DNA from: Candidatus Falkowbacteria bacterium RIFOXYC2_FULL_36_12
GTDB taxonomy: Bacteria; Patescibacteriota; Patescibacteriia; UBA11705
Length of the DNA stretch: 41,462 nucleotides
Reading direction: 5' to 3'
NCBI GenBank assembly: GCA_001778235.1
Contig: MFGJ01000007.1
Coordinates: forward strand, 31,116 to 72,577
Made by a program: the position numbers and the translations under genes. The notes beneath the pieces were generated by a model, which made no database searches, was not told the origin of the DNA, and worked only from the letters and a program-made list of their open reading frames with translations. Below, piece by piece: positions 17,333-24,985 of the stretch (its first letter is position 1; the number at the start of each line of letters is the position of its first letter).

Positions 17333-18364
17333 TTACTTTATAGGACTTGAATATTTTAAATTATTTGTAGTCGCAATGGATACACCTGCATGCAACATCA
17401 TAGGACAATATTTGCAGAAATCCATTCTATTTTTCCGGTATTCTTGCATTTCTTCTCCTTTCCATATGCCTAAAATAGATTCTTTGCGCACATTTCCCAC
17501 AATCGGCTTATGCGTATACTCAGACCCATTACATGGAAGCACATCTCCGTTTGGATAAATCAATAGAAACACATTTGGCCGATTGCATTTTTTGTGTATA
17601 ACTTTTTTCTCCCAATATACCCCATCATAAAACTTACTTTTTGCACTTTTTTTATTACCATAAAATCCACTCAAATTCAAAAGACTTTTTCTATCCAAAA
17701 CGATGTTGTCTTGTTTTTTACGATTATGGTAATCCTTGATTGCCTGTGGCAATATTTCATCCCTGAAAATTTTCAGATCTTTTTTACTCAACAAAAGATA
17801 TTTTTCCGAGTAATCATTCTCCGGGTAATTCAAGCTAAGCGAAGACGCATTAACATCAAACGAGTATGCAATAAAATCACTGAGTCTTTTATAATTATGC
17901 TTATTTACGACAATATGAACAACCAGCCTGACTTTACTTTTTCCTATTAATATTGCAGCGGCATTGGCATATTTAAAACTTCCGCGCCTTCCTCTAATGC
18001 GATCATGCTCTTTTCCATTCGTGCTATATAAAGAGAGCTTGATCTGATCAAGTCCAGACTTTTCTATTTTGTGCAGCAAAGGTCTATCCAGGAAACGGCC
18101 ATTTGTATTTAACGAAACAAAGAAACCCATCTTTTTCGCCTCATAAATCAGCTCTGTTAATTTTTCATAATGAGTTGGCTCACCGCCTGATATTGTAAGA
18201 TAAAAAACTCCCATGTCCCTTGCTTCCTTAAAAACTTTTTTCCATTCAGTTAATGAAATCTCGCTATTGCGCGAATTTAAAATTTGCTTCCTGCTGATGC
18301 AAAATGGGCAATTATGGTCGCAATATCCAGTAGGCTTGATAGTTAGGTGTTTTAATTTTCTCAT
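17333..18364 (-). CDS. Radical-SAM protein with SPASM/twitch-like C-terminus
   Basis: 343 residues. The cluster motif is TGYCDHNCPFCIS (C-x3-C-x2-C, Cys about 15, 19, 22), with ISGGEPT as the SAM-binding GGE motif and SLNTNGRFL after it. Beyond residue 270 are further Cys in KKCNRPN, LPCNGSE and FCKYCPMM, plus GNVRKESILGIWKGEEMQEY, which is the usual SPASM-type link. This fits the MoaA/PqqE/anSME supergroup, where the extra Cys bind auxiliary Fe-S clusters. Substrate unknown; peptide or small-molecule modification is possible. Nine bases from the B12-radical-SAM gene upstream. Confidence 0.88.
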   Translation of the reverse strand: MRKLKHLTIKPTGYCDHNCPFCISRKQILNSRNSEISLTEWKKVFKEARDMGVFYLTISGGEPTHYEKLTELIYEAKKMGFFVSLNTNGRFLDRPLLHKIEKSGLDQIKLSLYSTNGKEHDRIRGRRGSFKYANAAAILIGKSKVRLVVHIVVNKHNYKRLSDFIAYSFDVNASSLSLNYPENDYSEKYLLLSKKDLKIFRDEILPQAIKDYHNRKKQDNIVLDRKSLLNLSGFYGNKKSAKSKFYDGVYWEKKVIHKKCNRPNVFLLIYPNGDVLPCNGSEYTHKPIVGNVRKESILGIWKGEEMQEYRKNRMDFCKYCPMMLHAGVSIATTNNLKYSSPIK

Positions 18365-18373
18365 ATTTTTAAA

Positions 18374-20287
18374 CTAATCATTATGCCACCGATATTCTTC
18401 TTTGAGTATATTCTTGGGATTATTGTTGGTTAAAATTTTGTAAATTTTTCGAGACATAGTATCCGCTGAAATAAGTTTTAATTTGTCGGTTTTACAAAAG
18501 TTGTAAAAAAATCCGTCATCTTCTATCTTTTTAATTTTATTTATTGATTCAACAATTTTTGATTTTTTATATTTTGACGACAATATTTTAATTATATTAT
18601 TATCTTCCAGATAATCAAAATGTTGCAATATATCATAATCAACCTCTGATATTTCTTTTATTTTAGAGCTGCCTATGTCCATAACGAAAAATTTATCTTC
18701 TTCGTTGAAAGTAAAATAGCGATATTTTGAATCTGGCACCCTCAGCTTATCAAAAAATTTAATTTTGGAGTCCAAGAAACCTAAGTATTTATCAACTCTT
18801 TCCCTGATTTTATATGTTTCTCCCTTAATCTTTTCCTCATTTATCTCGCCGTTTTTTATCCAGATAATACTTTCTTTGGTAAAATTTGCGTATATATCAG
18901 TTAATTTTTTGAGTAATTTCTCATACTCTTCTCTGCCAGCTAACGACTTTTTATTTTTTATACCATTAATAACCCAGTGTCTATTTTTATTAATAATATC
19001 AATCCACTCCACAAAAATAATTTTTATCGCCATGTATGCCTTTGCAACATCCTTGTCCACATAATAATCATGGTAACCATCCATTACATTATTGTGAATA
19101 ATCTTTTTCTCATTTTCCAACATTTTTTGCAGGCTTGCCCCATCATGCACCTTTAATGCCTTATGAATATCAGTGCCATAACTTTTTATCTTTTCCAGGA
19201 ATTCTATGTCTTTCAAAATGGAATCCAATGTTGAATATGGATTAAATAGTATGGCAGCGGGGAAAACGGAGATCTCCAACTTTTTAAGTTTCCTGATAGC
19301 CTCCTTTATTTGCCCCGAACTTACTTGCTTGTTGAATTTTTTTAAAGTGTAATCATCTAATGTTTCCATTCCTACTAATAATCTTTCGAATCCGGCCTTT
19401 TTCATCTTTATTACTACATCTTCTCGAATATCGTCTGCTCTGCACAAGGCCATTAGATGTAATTTAAGCCCTCTTTTTATTATTAAATCACTAATTCCAA
19501 TCACGCGATCAATTCCTGCTTGTCCCGGCCCAAATAGCTCATCGTCTTGGAACTTTATAACTGAAACTCCAAATGTTTTATTTAGATATTCTAATTCATC
19601 AACCACATTTTCTGGCGATCTCCCTCTCCAACAGGAACCTACATTTATCCTATTAAACGAATTCTGGCTACAAAAAGTACAACTTCCGTAGCAACCCCTA
19701 CTTGAAAAGAAACAAGCATACCCAATACGCTTCATCGAATGCAACAGGAGATCCCTAGCGGGAAAAGGTATGGAATCAAGATTGCTTATTTTTTCTCTTG
19801 GCTTATTGAAATACAATAATCCGTTCTTTTTTCTATACGCCAGCCCCTTTATTTTTGCTAATGTTTTTTTCTCAAATATACGCTCTACAAGCTCAAGTAA
19901 TGTATCCTCTCCTTCCCCTAAAACAATTGAATCTAGTTGATCAATGGCATCAAACAAAGATCTCGGCGAAAGGGTTGGCGTTATGCCACCAAAACAAAGA
20001 TGAAAATTTTTATCTTTGTTTGTAACAAGATTTACTATGGTTTTTATCGTAGGCAACGCCCGCTGCGTCACGGAAAATCCCAATATTTTGAATTTTTTCA
20101 TTTTTATTATTTCTGCGGTCTGATTTGCGCTTAAACCAAACATGTCGGCATCCATTATGTCGACCGAATAACCATTTTTTCGCAAAACTGCTGCCAAATA
20201 CAAAATTCCAAGTGGCTCTTTAGGATCTTGATCTCCAAATCTCGTGGTCTTATAAATGGGGGGGTGAACCAATAGTATATCTGCCAT
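18374..20287 (-). CDS. B12-binding radical-SAM protein with PqqD-like C-terminal tail
   Basis: 637 residues. Residues 1-130 form a cobalamin-binding Rossmann domain (ILLVHPPIYK, PLGILYLAAVLRKNGYSVDI, ILGFSVTQ). The radical-SAM motif is SSRGCYGSCTFCSQN, followed by KFQDDELFG, LHLMALCRADDI and LLVGMETLDD. Typical family members end near residue 480; here about 115 more residues follow. Within them FFVMDIGSSKIKEISEVDYD and the subsequent ILQHF...IVESINKI...DDGFFYN stretch resembles a PqqD/RiPP-recognition-type winged helix. If so, the substrate may be a peptide; alternatively it is a simple wHTH tail. Methylation or C-C chemistry of an unknown substrate is inferred. Second gene of the operon. 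Confidence 0.85.
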   Translation of the reverse strand: MADILLVHPPIYKTTRFGDQDPKEPLGILYLAAVLRKNGYSVDIMDADMFGLSANQTAEIIKMKKFKILGFSVTQRALPTIKTIVNLVTNKDKNFHLCFGGITPTLSPRSLFDAIDQLDSIVLGEGEDTLLELVERIFEKKTLAKIKGLAYRKKNGLLYFNKPREKISNLDSIPFPARDLLLHSMKRIGYACFFSSRGCYGSCTFCSQNSFNRINVGSCWRGRSPENVVDELEYLNKTFGVSVIKFQDDELFGPGQAGIDRVIGISDLIIKRGLKLHLMALCRADDIREDVVIKMKKAGFERLLVGMETLDDYTLKKFNKQVSSGQIKEAIRKLKKLEISVFPAAILFNPYSTLDSILKDIEFLEKIKSYGTDIHKALKVHDGASLQKMLENEKKIIHNNVMDGYHDYYVDKDVAKAYMAIKIIFVEWIDIINKNRHWVINGIKNKKSLAGREEYEKLLKKLTDIYANFTKESIIWIKNGEINEEKIKGETYKIRERVDKYLGFLDSKIKFFDKLRVPDSKYRYFTFNEEDKFFVMDIGSSKIKEISEVDYDILQHFDYLEDNNIIKILSSKYKKSKIVESINKIKKIEDDGFFYNFCKTDKLKLISADTMSRKIYKILTNNNPKNILKEEYRWHND

Positions 20288-20294
20288 AATTTAT

Positions 20295-21332
20295 TTAAAA
20301 TCCTTTAACTTGTAACTTGGAGCCAACTTCCTTGATCCATGACTTTTTGCAATCACATTTAAAAGCCAGGACAGCATCCGTAATTATACGCACATTTTTT
20401 TGATGCCGATTGATATCATTGAGATAATTCCTTATTTTATTTGAACAAGTGCAAATTTTTCCAGATTCGTCATAATTCGAAGGAACGGATATTGTTTCCA
20501 CATTATCCTTATAATTTCCCAAAATAATTTTAAAATCATATTTCTGCTCCTTTCTTATTTTGTCCAAAATTTCAATTGACTTGGCTATGCTATATAGCCA
20601 GATAGGTTTAAACTCATTTCTAAAATAAGGAATCTTAGCAATAAAAGAATTTTCCGCAACAAAAAATGGCTGGACCGCAACCACAAGACTGCTTGGTTTA
20701 TTTTTCATTAAACACACCAAATCCTTTACGCTTTTTGCCAAGTCCACAATTGATTCATATTCGCTCATATCAACGGGAGGTTTCAATAAAAGATAAGCTT
20801 GAAATCCCACTCCTTCTTTCTGTAACACATCGATAGCCTTGATGAATCTTTTTTTTGTAAATCCCTTTGCGGTCTTTCTCCTTATTTCATCGCTCATTGT
20901 TTCTAGGCCAACAGCGATAAATAATTTTTTTGGATCAATATATTTTGTTAAGTCTTTTATGTTTTTTGAATTGATAAATTCAGGTCTCGTTTCCAAAACT
21001 ATTTCCTTAATGGAATCTCGATTCAAGGTCTTTACAATCTCCTGACGCGAATTTGCCGAAACCTCACAATCATCAAAAAAACTTCCAGAACTATAAACCT
21101 CAACCCTTGAAATGCTTTTTGTATAATTTTTTTCGAAAAAATCCAAAAAATAACCCCCAACTTTTTGGGGTTCAATTGGTTTTTCCCAATTTATAAAGCC
21201 ACAGTATACGCATCTTTTTCCTTTTCGAACGCTAATACAAGGCACTGTGTTGATGCCTATTTTCCATCGGAGCCCATTTTCATATGGTTCCTTCAGATTT
21301 AGGGTTATTTTCGACTTATTTTTGAATTTCAT
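20295..21332 (-). CDS. RaSEA/Elp3-like radical-SAM protein, first gene of the operon
   Basis: 345 residues. The cluster motif is PCISVRKGKRCVYCGF (C-x8-C-x2-C), the wide spacing of the Elp3 group. Next are VEVYSSGSFFDDCEV, IVLETRPEFINSKNI, AVGLETMSDEIRRKTAKGF and the strand AYLLLKPPVDMSEYESI. These together match the family that includes the archaeosine-synthase radical-SAM subunit RaSEA. The C-terminus contains CTCSNK and FKCDCKKSW, possible extra metal ligands. No tRNA-guanine transglycosylase or ArcS lies in the window, so a tRNA-modification role is not supported here, and a role in the operon pathway is equally possible. Confidence 0.82.
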   Translation of the reverse strand: MKFKNKSKITLNLKEPYENGLRWKIGINTVPCISVRKGKRCVYCGFINWEKPIEPQKVGGYFLDFFEKNYTKSISRVEVYSSGSFFDDCEVSANSRQEIVKTLNRDSIKEIVLETRPEFINSKNIKDLTKYIDPKKLFIAVGLETMSDEIRRKTAKGFTKKRFIKAIDVLQKEGVGFQAYLLLKPPVDMSEYESIVDLAKSVKDLVCLMKNKPSSLVVAVQPFFVAENSFIAKIPYFRNEFKPIWLYSIAKSIEILDKIRKEQKYDFKIILGNYKDNVETISVPSNYDESGKICTCSNKIRNYLNDINRHQKNVRIITDAVLAFKCDCKKSWIKEVGSKLQVKGF

Positions 21333-21436
21333 CGATGCGTATTACATATTTAAACTTCGATTAACCGTAGCACTTTATGAATAAAAAATCAATTACAAGT
21401 AGAAACGCACAACATTATTTGGCGAGATAAACTATG

Positions 21437-21482
21437 TGTCTGCCTGCGGTTCGACTGAACTCGCCGAATGTCCGTTAGACAG
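21437..21482. repeat. Imperfect palindromic element upstream of the radical-SAM operon
   Basis: TGTCT near 21437 and AGACA near 21477 flank a core with CGGTTCGACTGAACTCGCCG (arms CGG...CCG and CGA...TCG). The CGGTTCGACTGAACTC core is, from memory, a dispersed intergenic sequence in many environmental genomes. The remainder of the 21333-21507 gap is AT-rich; a weak -10 (TAATAC, minus strand) lies only six bases before the 21332 start codon. Confidence 0.4.
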
Positions 21483-21507
21483 ATAGCTAATTTGTTATTT
21501 ATTGAAA

Positions 21508-22179
21508 CTATTTTCCTCTGACTACAACTACGAATTCACCTTTTTGTTTTTCAATGACTTGTTCAATAACTTCGGAAAGTGTTCCACGATAGATTGTTTC
21601 AAATTTCTTGGTAAGCTCACGGCCAACAATGATTTGTCTTGAATCGTCAATAAAATCTTTCATTTCTGCCAATGTTTTTATCACTCTGTGTGGTGAGTCG
21701 TAATAAATTGTAGTTATTTTTGAATCATTTATTTGCTGAAATATTTTTGTTTTGCCCTTGTGAGGCATGAAACCAAGAAATAAAAATTTATCGGTCGGAA
21801 AACCTGAAGCACTCAAAATAGTTGTGACAGCACTGGCTCCTGGAATGGGAATTACTTCAATATTGTTTTTTATTGCAAGCTCAACAATTTTGCCACCTGG
21901 ATCTGAAATTCCTGGGGTACCAGCATCAGAAATGTAAGCAATGTTTTTTCCTTGTAATAATGATTCTCCAATTAATCTTTCAATTTTTTCATCTGATGAA
22001 TGCTGGTGCAAACCAATTGTTTTCTTTTTTATATCAAAATGAGACAGTAATTTTGCAGACTGCCTGGTATCTTCACACCAAATAACATCAACACTTTCCA
22101 AGGTTTCCTTGGCTCTAAAGGTTAAATCAGAAAGATTACCGATTGGTGTGGCAACTATGTATAAAATTCCATTTTCCAT
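21508..22179 (-). CDS. rsmI: 16S rRNA 2'-O-methyltransferase of C1402
   Basis: Tetrapyrrole-methylase-fold enzyme, SAM dependent, 223 residues. The start is LYIVATPIGNLSDLTFRA, followed by VIWCEDTRQSAKLL, then IAYISDAGTPGISDPG (signature loop), IPGASAVTTILSASGFPTD and FLGFMPHKG. The protein ends after the core fold; the C-terminal domain of the longer (about 285-residue) forms is missing, which is common. The ATG is eight bases from an extended -10 (TGTTATAGT, minus strand), so the mRNA may have almost no leader. Firm call. Confidence 0.94.
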   Translation of the reverse strand: MENGILYIVATPIGNLSDLTFRAKETLESVDVIWCEDTRQSAKLLSHFDIKKKTIGLHQHSSDEKIERLIGESLLQGKNIAYISDAGTPGISDPGGKIVELAIKNNIEVIPIPGASAVTTILSASGFPTDKFLFLGFMPHKGKTKIFQQINDSKITTIYYDSPHRVIKTLAEMKDFIDDSRQIIVGRELTKKFETIYRGTLSEVIEQVIEKQKGEFVVVVRGK

Positions 22180-22253
22180 ATAGCTAAACTATAACAGAAT
22201 AATATAAATAAAACAAGTTTTTGCCCAGTTTTAGTATAATAAATTAGCACCTA

Positions 22254-22283
22254 TTGACATTTATTAATGAATATGCTATAATT
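22254..22283 (+). promoter_or_regulatory. Strong promoter for the 22290 structured RNA
   Basis: TTGACA (22254-22259), 18 bases, TATAAT (22278-22283) with an extended -10 (TGCTATAAT). The upstream TTTTAGTATAA stretch and GAATAT-TGC spacer end recur at the 28386 promoter, so the two share an extended promoter architecture. Confidence 0.85.
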
Positions 22284-22289
22284 GTTAGT

Positions 22290-22778
22290 TGTAAATTAAA
22301 AAAAGGCAATTTCGCATCACAACCAAGAACATAAGTACGAGGTAAAAATGCGGAAGAGGCTCTAGGACCGTCAAGGAAACGAAGAACGACTTGGCGGGAT
22401 CAGGCTGAAGCAGACAGTGAAGAAGACACTGCTGAAGCCTAAAGGTTCTTCACCCCTCAATCCCAAGTGTCCACAACCCTTCAAAATGTGGGCAAAAATG
22501 GGAGATGAGGGTCGTCAGCTGAAATGCTGATCTCGTCGGCAGGAACATATTTATGTTACCTGGCCGTTAACCCATTTGCAGTGGCTCTTTCATCTCCCTA
22601 GCTGAGGCTAAGGAGAAAAAGGAAACTTCGTGGAGCGTCATAGTTAACCACCCCGGGAATAGGAATTAGGGCGCCCGGCCAGTGGAAAACCCGAGAAAAT
22701 CTCGGGCAGAAAATTGGGATAGCTAACAAAGCGATTCCCTTAGGTCCTCCCCCCGTCGCAAGTGTCGGGGTTTTTTTA
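22290..22778 (+). ncRNA. Large structured RNA, about 490 nt, family not recognised
   Basis: Strong promoter before it and an intrinsic terminator at its end (CCCCG 22752-22756, CGGGG 22767-22771, T-run to 22778). No long ORF. Closing helix AGGACC (22365-22370) with GGTCCT (22744-22749) brings the ends together. Internal hairpins: GTCAAG/CTTGGC (22371, 22391); AGGCT/AGCCT (22403, 22437) with inner CAGTG/CACTG; CCCTCA/TGAGGG (22455, 22507) with TCCC/GGGA and CCACA/TGTGG; TCAGC/GCTGA (22516, 22527); CAGG-AACAT/ATGTT-CCTG (22541-22563); CTCC-TAGC/GCTA-GGAG (22595-22616); CCCGAGA/TCTCGGG (22691, 22701). I looked for RNase P (GAAAGUCC, ACAGAA with flanks), tmRNA (T-arm, CCA end) and SRP signatures and found none. 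A riboswitch is unlikely because the terminator closes the unit. Confidence 0.75.
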
Positions 22779-22805
22779 TTTTTTAAATTAGAAGGCTACA
22801 ATGAG

Positions 22806-22834
22806 TTGACAATTTTATCAAATTGATGTATTGT
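22806..22834 (+). promoter_or_regulatory. Promoter for the 22872 gene
   Basis: TTGACA (22806-22811), 17 bases, TATTGT (22829-22834) preceded by TG. SD AGGAGG at 22861-22866, five bases before the ATG. Leader about 30 bases. Confidence 0.7.
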
Positions 22835-22871
22835 ACCTAGTTATGCATTCACCCACAGGCAGGAGGATCAA

Positions 22872-23384
22872 ATGCAGTTTATTGGAGTTTTTGTGGCAAT
22901 TGTAACGGTGATTGCTGTAATTATTGCAATTTTGTATTCTGTTGGAGTGATGCTTATTGGTATCTTGTTGCCGGCGATTGTTTTAATTTTGATCGGTGGC
23001 GGTTTGGCGCTTTACTTTTTCGAAAAGAATAAAACCGGGTCGGCTGTATCGGTGATTTTGGCAACACTTTTGTTGGGGGCAATTTATTACACCAGCGATG
23101 CAAGTACACATAACTTGGGTAAGGTATTAAGTTGCGCAATGCCTGATAATTTTATGGTGTGTCCTTTGTCAAACCAGCTTAAGGTGGAAATTAGATGCAG
23201 ATGGGAGATGAGATGTAAACAGGTAGCTGACCATATCTATACTATCTCGGGTAAGTCTCAACAGGAATTGTACGAATGGGCTCTGCATACCTGTTCTAAA
23301 AGAGTGGGTTACCCACCGTTTGATGCGTATCTAAATTGTCTTGATCGGGCGATGAATCAAGATGATTATAATCGTTGCCAGTGA
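22872..23384 (+). CDS. Orphan membrane protein with Cys-rich C-terminal domain
   Basis: 170 residues. Residues 4-70 are almost entirely hydrophobic and form three membrane segments (about 4-22, 26-50, 57-73). The last 95 residues are polar and contain seven Cys (C88, C97, C109, C115, C141, C156, C169), with CRWEMRC and a helical HTCSKRVGYPPFDAYLNCLD region. Such a spread suggests disulfides and an exported domain, although the topology is only inferred. Strong SD and its own promoter; no clear terminator before the next promoter at 23426. No family recognised. Codon use is AT-rich like its neighbours. Confidence 0.72.
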   Translation: MQFIGVFVAIVTVIAVIIAILYSVGVMLIGILLPAIVLILIGGGLALYFFEKNKTGSAVSVILATLLLGAIYYTSDASTHNLGKVLSCAMPDNFMVCPLSNQLKVEIRCRWEMRCKQVADHIYTISGKSQQELYEWALHTCSKRVGYPPFDAYLNCLDRAMNQDDYNRCQ

Positions 23385-23425
23385 GACTATTAGAGTTTAT
23401 TTGAGGAGAAAAACTTCATTGGATA

Positions 23426-23454
23426 TTGACAATTATCTTGCGCTATGATATAAT
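23426..23454 (+). promoter_or_regulatory. Promoter for the 23461 short RNA
   Basis: TTGACA (23426-23431), 17 bases, TATAAT (23449-23454), a full consensus promoter. Confidence 0.85.
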
Positions 23455-23460
23455 ATAAAC

Positions 23461-23655
23461 TCGTATGGTCCTGACGGAAGGACCATACAGATTCTCATAC
23501 AATGTCTTGGAAGACTCGAAACACTGAAGGAGGACGCAATGAGGCGTGGATGGTGAGCCAAAAGCCCAAAGCCATCCAGTTCAAGCTCAAAGCTTGGACC
23601 ATGCCAACAACAAATGTTAATATAGACCCCCCGACATGTCGGAGGGTCGTTTATT
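23461..23655 (+). ncRNA. Short structured transcript with mini-ORF
   Basis: About 195 nt between a consensus promoter and a terminator hairpin (GACCC...GGGTC, 23625-23648, loop around the CATG centre; weak T-run). The 5' end has a perfect 10-bp hairpin, GTATGGTCCT/AGGACCATAC (23463-23472, 23479-23488). A strong SD (AAGGAGG, 23527-23533) precedes ATG at 23539, which opens only five codons (MRRGW, stop 23554-23556). A second ATG at 23550 overlaps this stop and starts a frame that runs through the terminator into the methyltransferase. The unit could be a small RNA, a leader-peptide attenuator for the methyltransferase, or both. Confidence 0.55.
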
Positions 23656-23675
23656 TTAAAAATGTTATTTTCTGT

Positions 23676-23681
23676 TATAAT
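23676..23681 (+). promoter_or_regulatory. Extended -10 giving a leaderless methyltransferase mRNA
   Basis: TGTTATAAT ends at 23681, six bases before the ATG at 23688. Initiation at the usual distance would put the transcript start on or next to the A of the start codon. No clear -35 and no SD exist. Confidence 0.6.
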
Positions 23682-23687
23682 AGCTTT

Positions 23688-24542
23688 ATGAAGTCTGCAA
23701 GAAATAAAACTATCTACATCAACCCAACTGAAATTAAATCTTTTCAAGATTTTGAGTTATTACCAAAAGAAATAAATGCGCGTGATTTACAAAATAAAAT
23801 TTATCTAACAAACTCAATAATCGCTTTAGCAAAAATACCTTCTGGTTCAATTGATCTAATTGTTGCAGATCCACCCTATAATATTAATAAAAATTTTGGT
23901 CGAGGATCAATAAAATTACCTGAAGCTGATTTTCGCGATTGGTGTGATAATTGGATTGAACAATGTGCAAGAATACTGAAACCAACCGGATCAATTTACA
24001 TCTGCATTGATTGGGTCAGCTCTGGGATGATCCAAAACATCTTATCAAAATATTTTTTTGTCAGAAATAGAATTACTTGGAAACGAGAAAAAGGCCGAGG
24101 GTCAAAAAATAACTGGAAAAATAATATGGAAGACATCTGGTTCGCGACTAAGTCAGATAATTATACTTTTAACTTGGATGCTGTGAAGGAAAAGAAAAAA
24201 GTCCTAGCGCCATATGTTGATAAATTTGGTGAAGCAAAAGACTGGACTGAAAAAAATGGTGAGAAATTCCGAATGACTCACCCATCAAATATTTGGGTTG
24301 ATCAGGTTGTGCCCTTCTGGTCGATGCCTGAAAATACTGAACATCCGACACAAAAGCCGGAAAAATTGATTGAACGAATAATCCTAGCATCATCTGATGA
24401 AAAAGATTTGGTTTTTGACCCTTTTCTAGGTTCTGGAACAACTGCGGTCGTGGCAAAAAAACTGGGACGAAAATATTGTGGGTTTGAAATTGAAAAAAAG
24501 TTTTATATAATTGCCTGGAAAAGATTAAAAAAAACTGTTTGA
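23688..24542 (+). CDS. Orphan N6-adenine/N4-cytosine DNA methyltransferase
   Basis: 284 residues from the chosen ATG, which follows a -10 box directly. The open frame extends 186 bases upstream, but that part holds a separate promoter and a terminator, so I exclude it. Motif IV is VADPPYNINKNFG (about residues 60-72), and the SAM-binding motif DPFLGSGTTAVVAKKLGRKY is near the C-terminus. Motif order (DPPY before FxGxG) is the beta class. TQKPEKLIERII precedes motif I, as usual. No restriction endonuclease is visible nearby, so this is an orphan methylase with regulatory or protective role (inference). Target sequence cannot be read from the protein. Confidence 0.92.
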   Translation: MKSARNKTIYINPTEIKSFQDFELLPKEINARDLQNKIYLTNSIIALAKIPSGSIDLIVADPPYNINKNFGRGSIKLPEADFRDWCDNWIEQCARILKPTGSIYICIDWVSSGMIQNILSKYFFVRNRITWKREKGRGSKNNWKNNMEDIWFATKSDNYTFNLDAVKEKKKVLAPYVDKFGEAKDWTEKNGEKFRMTHPSNIWVDQVVPFWSMPENTEHPTQKPEKLIERIILASSDEKDLVFDPFLGSGTTAVVAKKLGRKYCGFEIEKKFYIIAWKRLKKTV

Positions 24543-24554
24543 TTAAACAGTTTT
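24531..24554. terminator. Bidirectional terminator between 24542 and 24554 gene ends
   Basis: Perfect hairpin AAAACTGTTT/AAACAGTTTT. On the minus strand it is followed by a long T-run (complement of 24527-24534). On the plus strand the T-run is only four bases. It overlaps both stop codons. Confidence 0.75.
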
Positions 24555-24949
24555 CAAGATTCAGACTCCCCATTCATCATTTTTAGATAATGACTATAAC
24601 CGATAAAGACCTCCAGCATCTTTTGAATGTCCACAACCTCAAAAGTCTCAATGAGATAAAGCTCCAAATCTTCAAGAAAAATATTAAAATTATATCTCGC
24701 ACCTACTTGATCCTGACAGCTGACAACCATTTTTGTTTTATCTTCAGAAGGATAAATATCATTGGCCATGGATAATAGATCAGATTCAACAGGTCTTGGG
24801 GTTGGACAAATTACCCCTCTAAGAACGAAAGGACCTGGTGTCAGAGAAAAACCAAAAATCGATCCCTTGATATTCTTCAATCTTCTTATCTCAACTACAG
24901 TACCTGCTGGTAGATTCAGAAAATCCTCAAAATTTTCAACTCTTTTCAT
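24554..24949 (-). CDS. Orphan soluble protein, 131 residues
   Basis: Starts MKRVENFEDFLNLPAGTVVE with an SD (AGGAGGG, complement of 24958-24964) eight bases before the ATG, and a promoter at 24986-25014. The first half looks like beta strands (VEIRRLKNIKGSIFGFSLTP, FVLRGVICPT), the second half is acidic and helical (IFLEDLELYLIETFEVVDIQ, KMLEVFIGYSHYLKMM). No membrane segment, no metal motif. I do not recognise the family. It converges with the methyltransferase and could be unrelated to it. Member of the SD-plus-promoter cassette class of this window. Confidence 0.7.
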   Translation of the reverse strand: MKRVENFEDFLNLPAGTVVEIRRLKNIKGSIFGFSLTPGPFVLRGVICPTPRPVESDLLSMANDIYPSEDKTKMVVSCQDQVGARYNFNIFLEDLELYLIETFEVVDIQKMLEVFIGYSHYLKMMNGESES

Positions 24950-24985
24950 GTTGGCTTCCCTCCTGGTTTGCCACTGGGAAAATTT

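Noticed and set aside
22290-22778. RNase P RNA, tmRNA or SRP RNA
   Set aside because: The conserved core sequences of each (GAAAGUCC/ACAGAA context, T-arm with CCA end, SRP GGAA/AGCAG loops) are not present.
23502-23687. N-terminal extension of the DNA methyltransferase
   Set aside because: The stretch holds a 10-bp hairpin-led RNA, a terminator palindrome and a separate promoter; it matches no methyltransferase N-terminus. Kept only as a possible read-through form.
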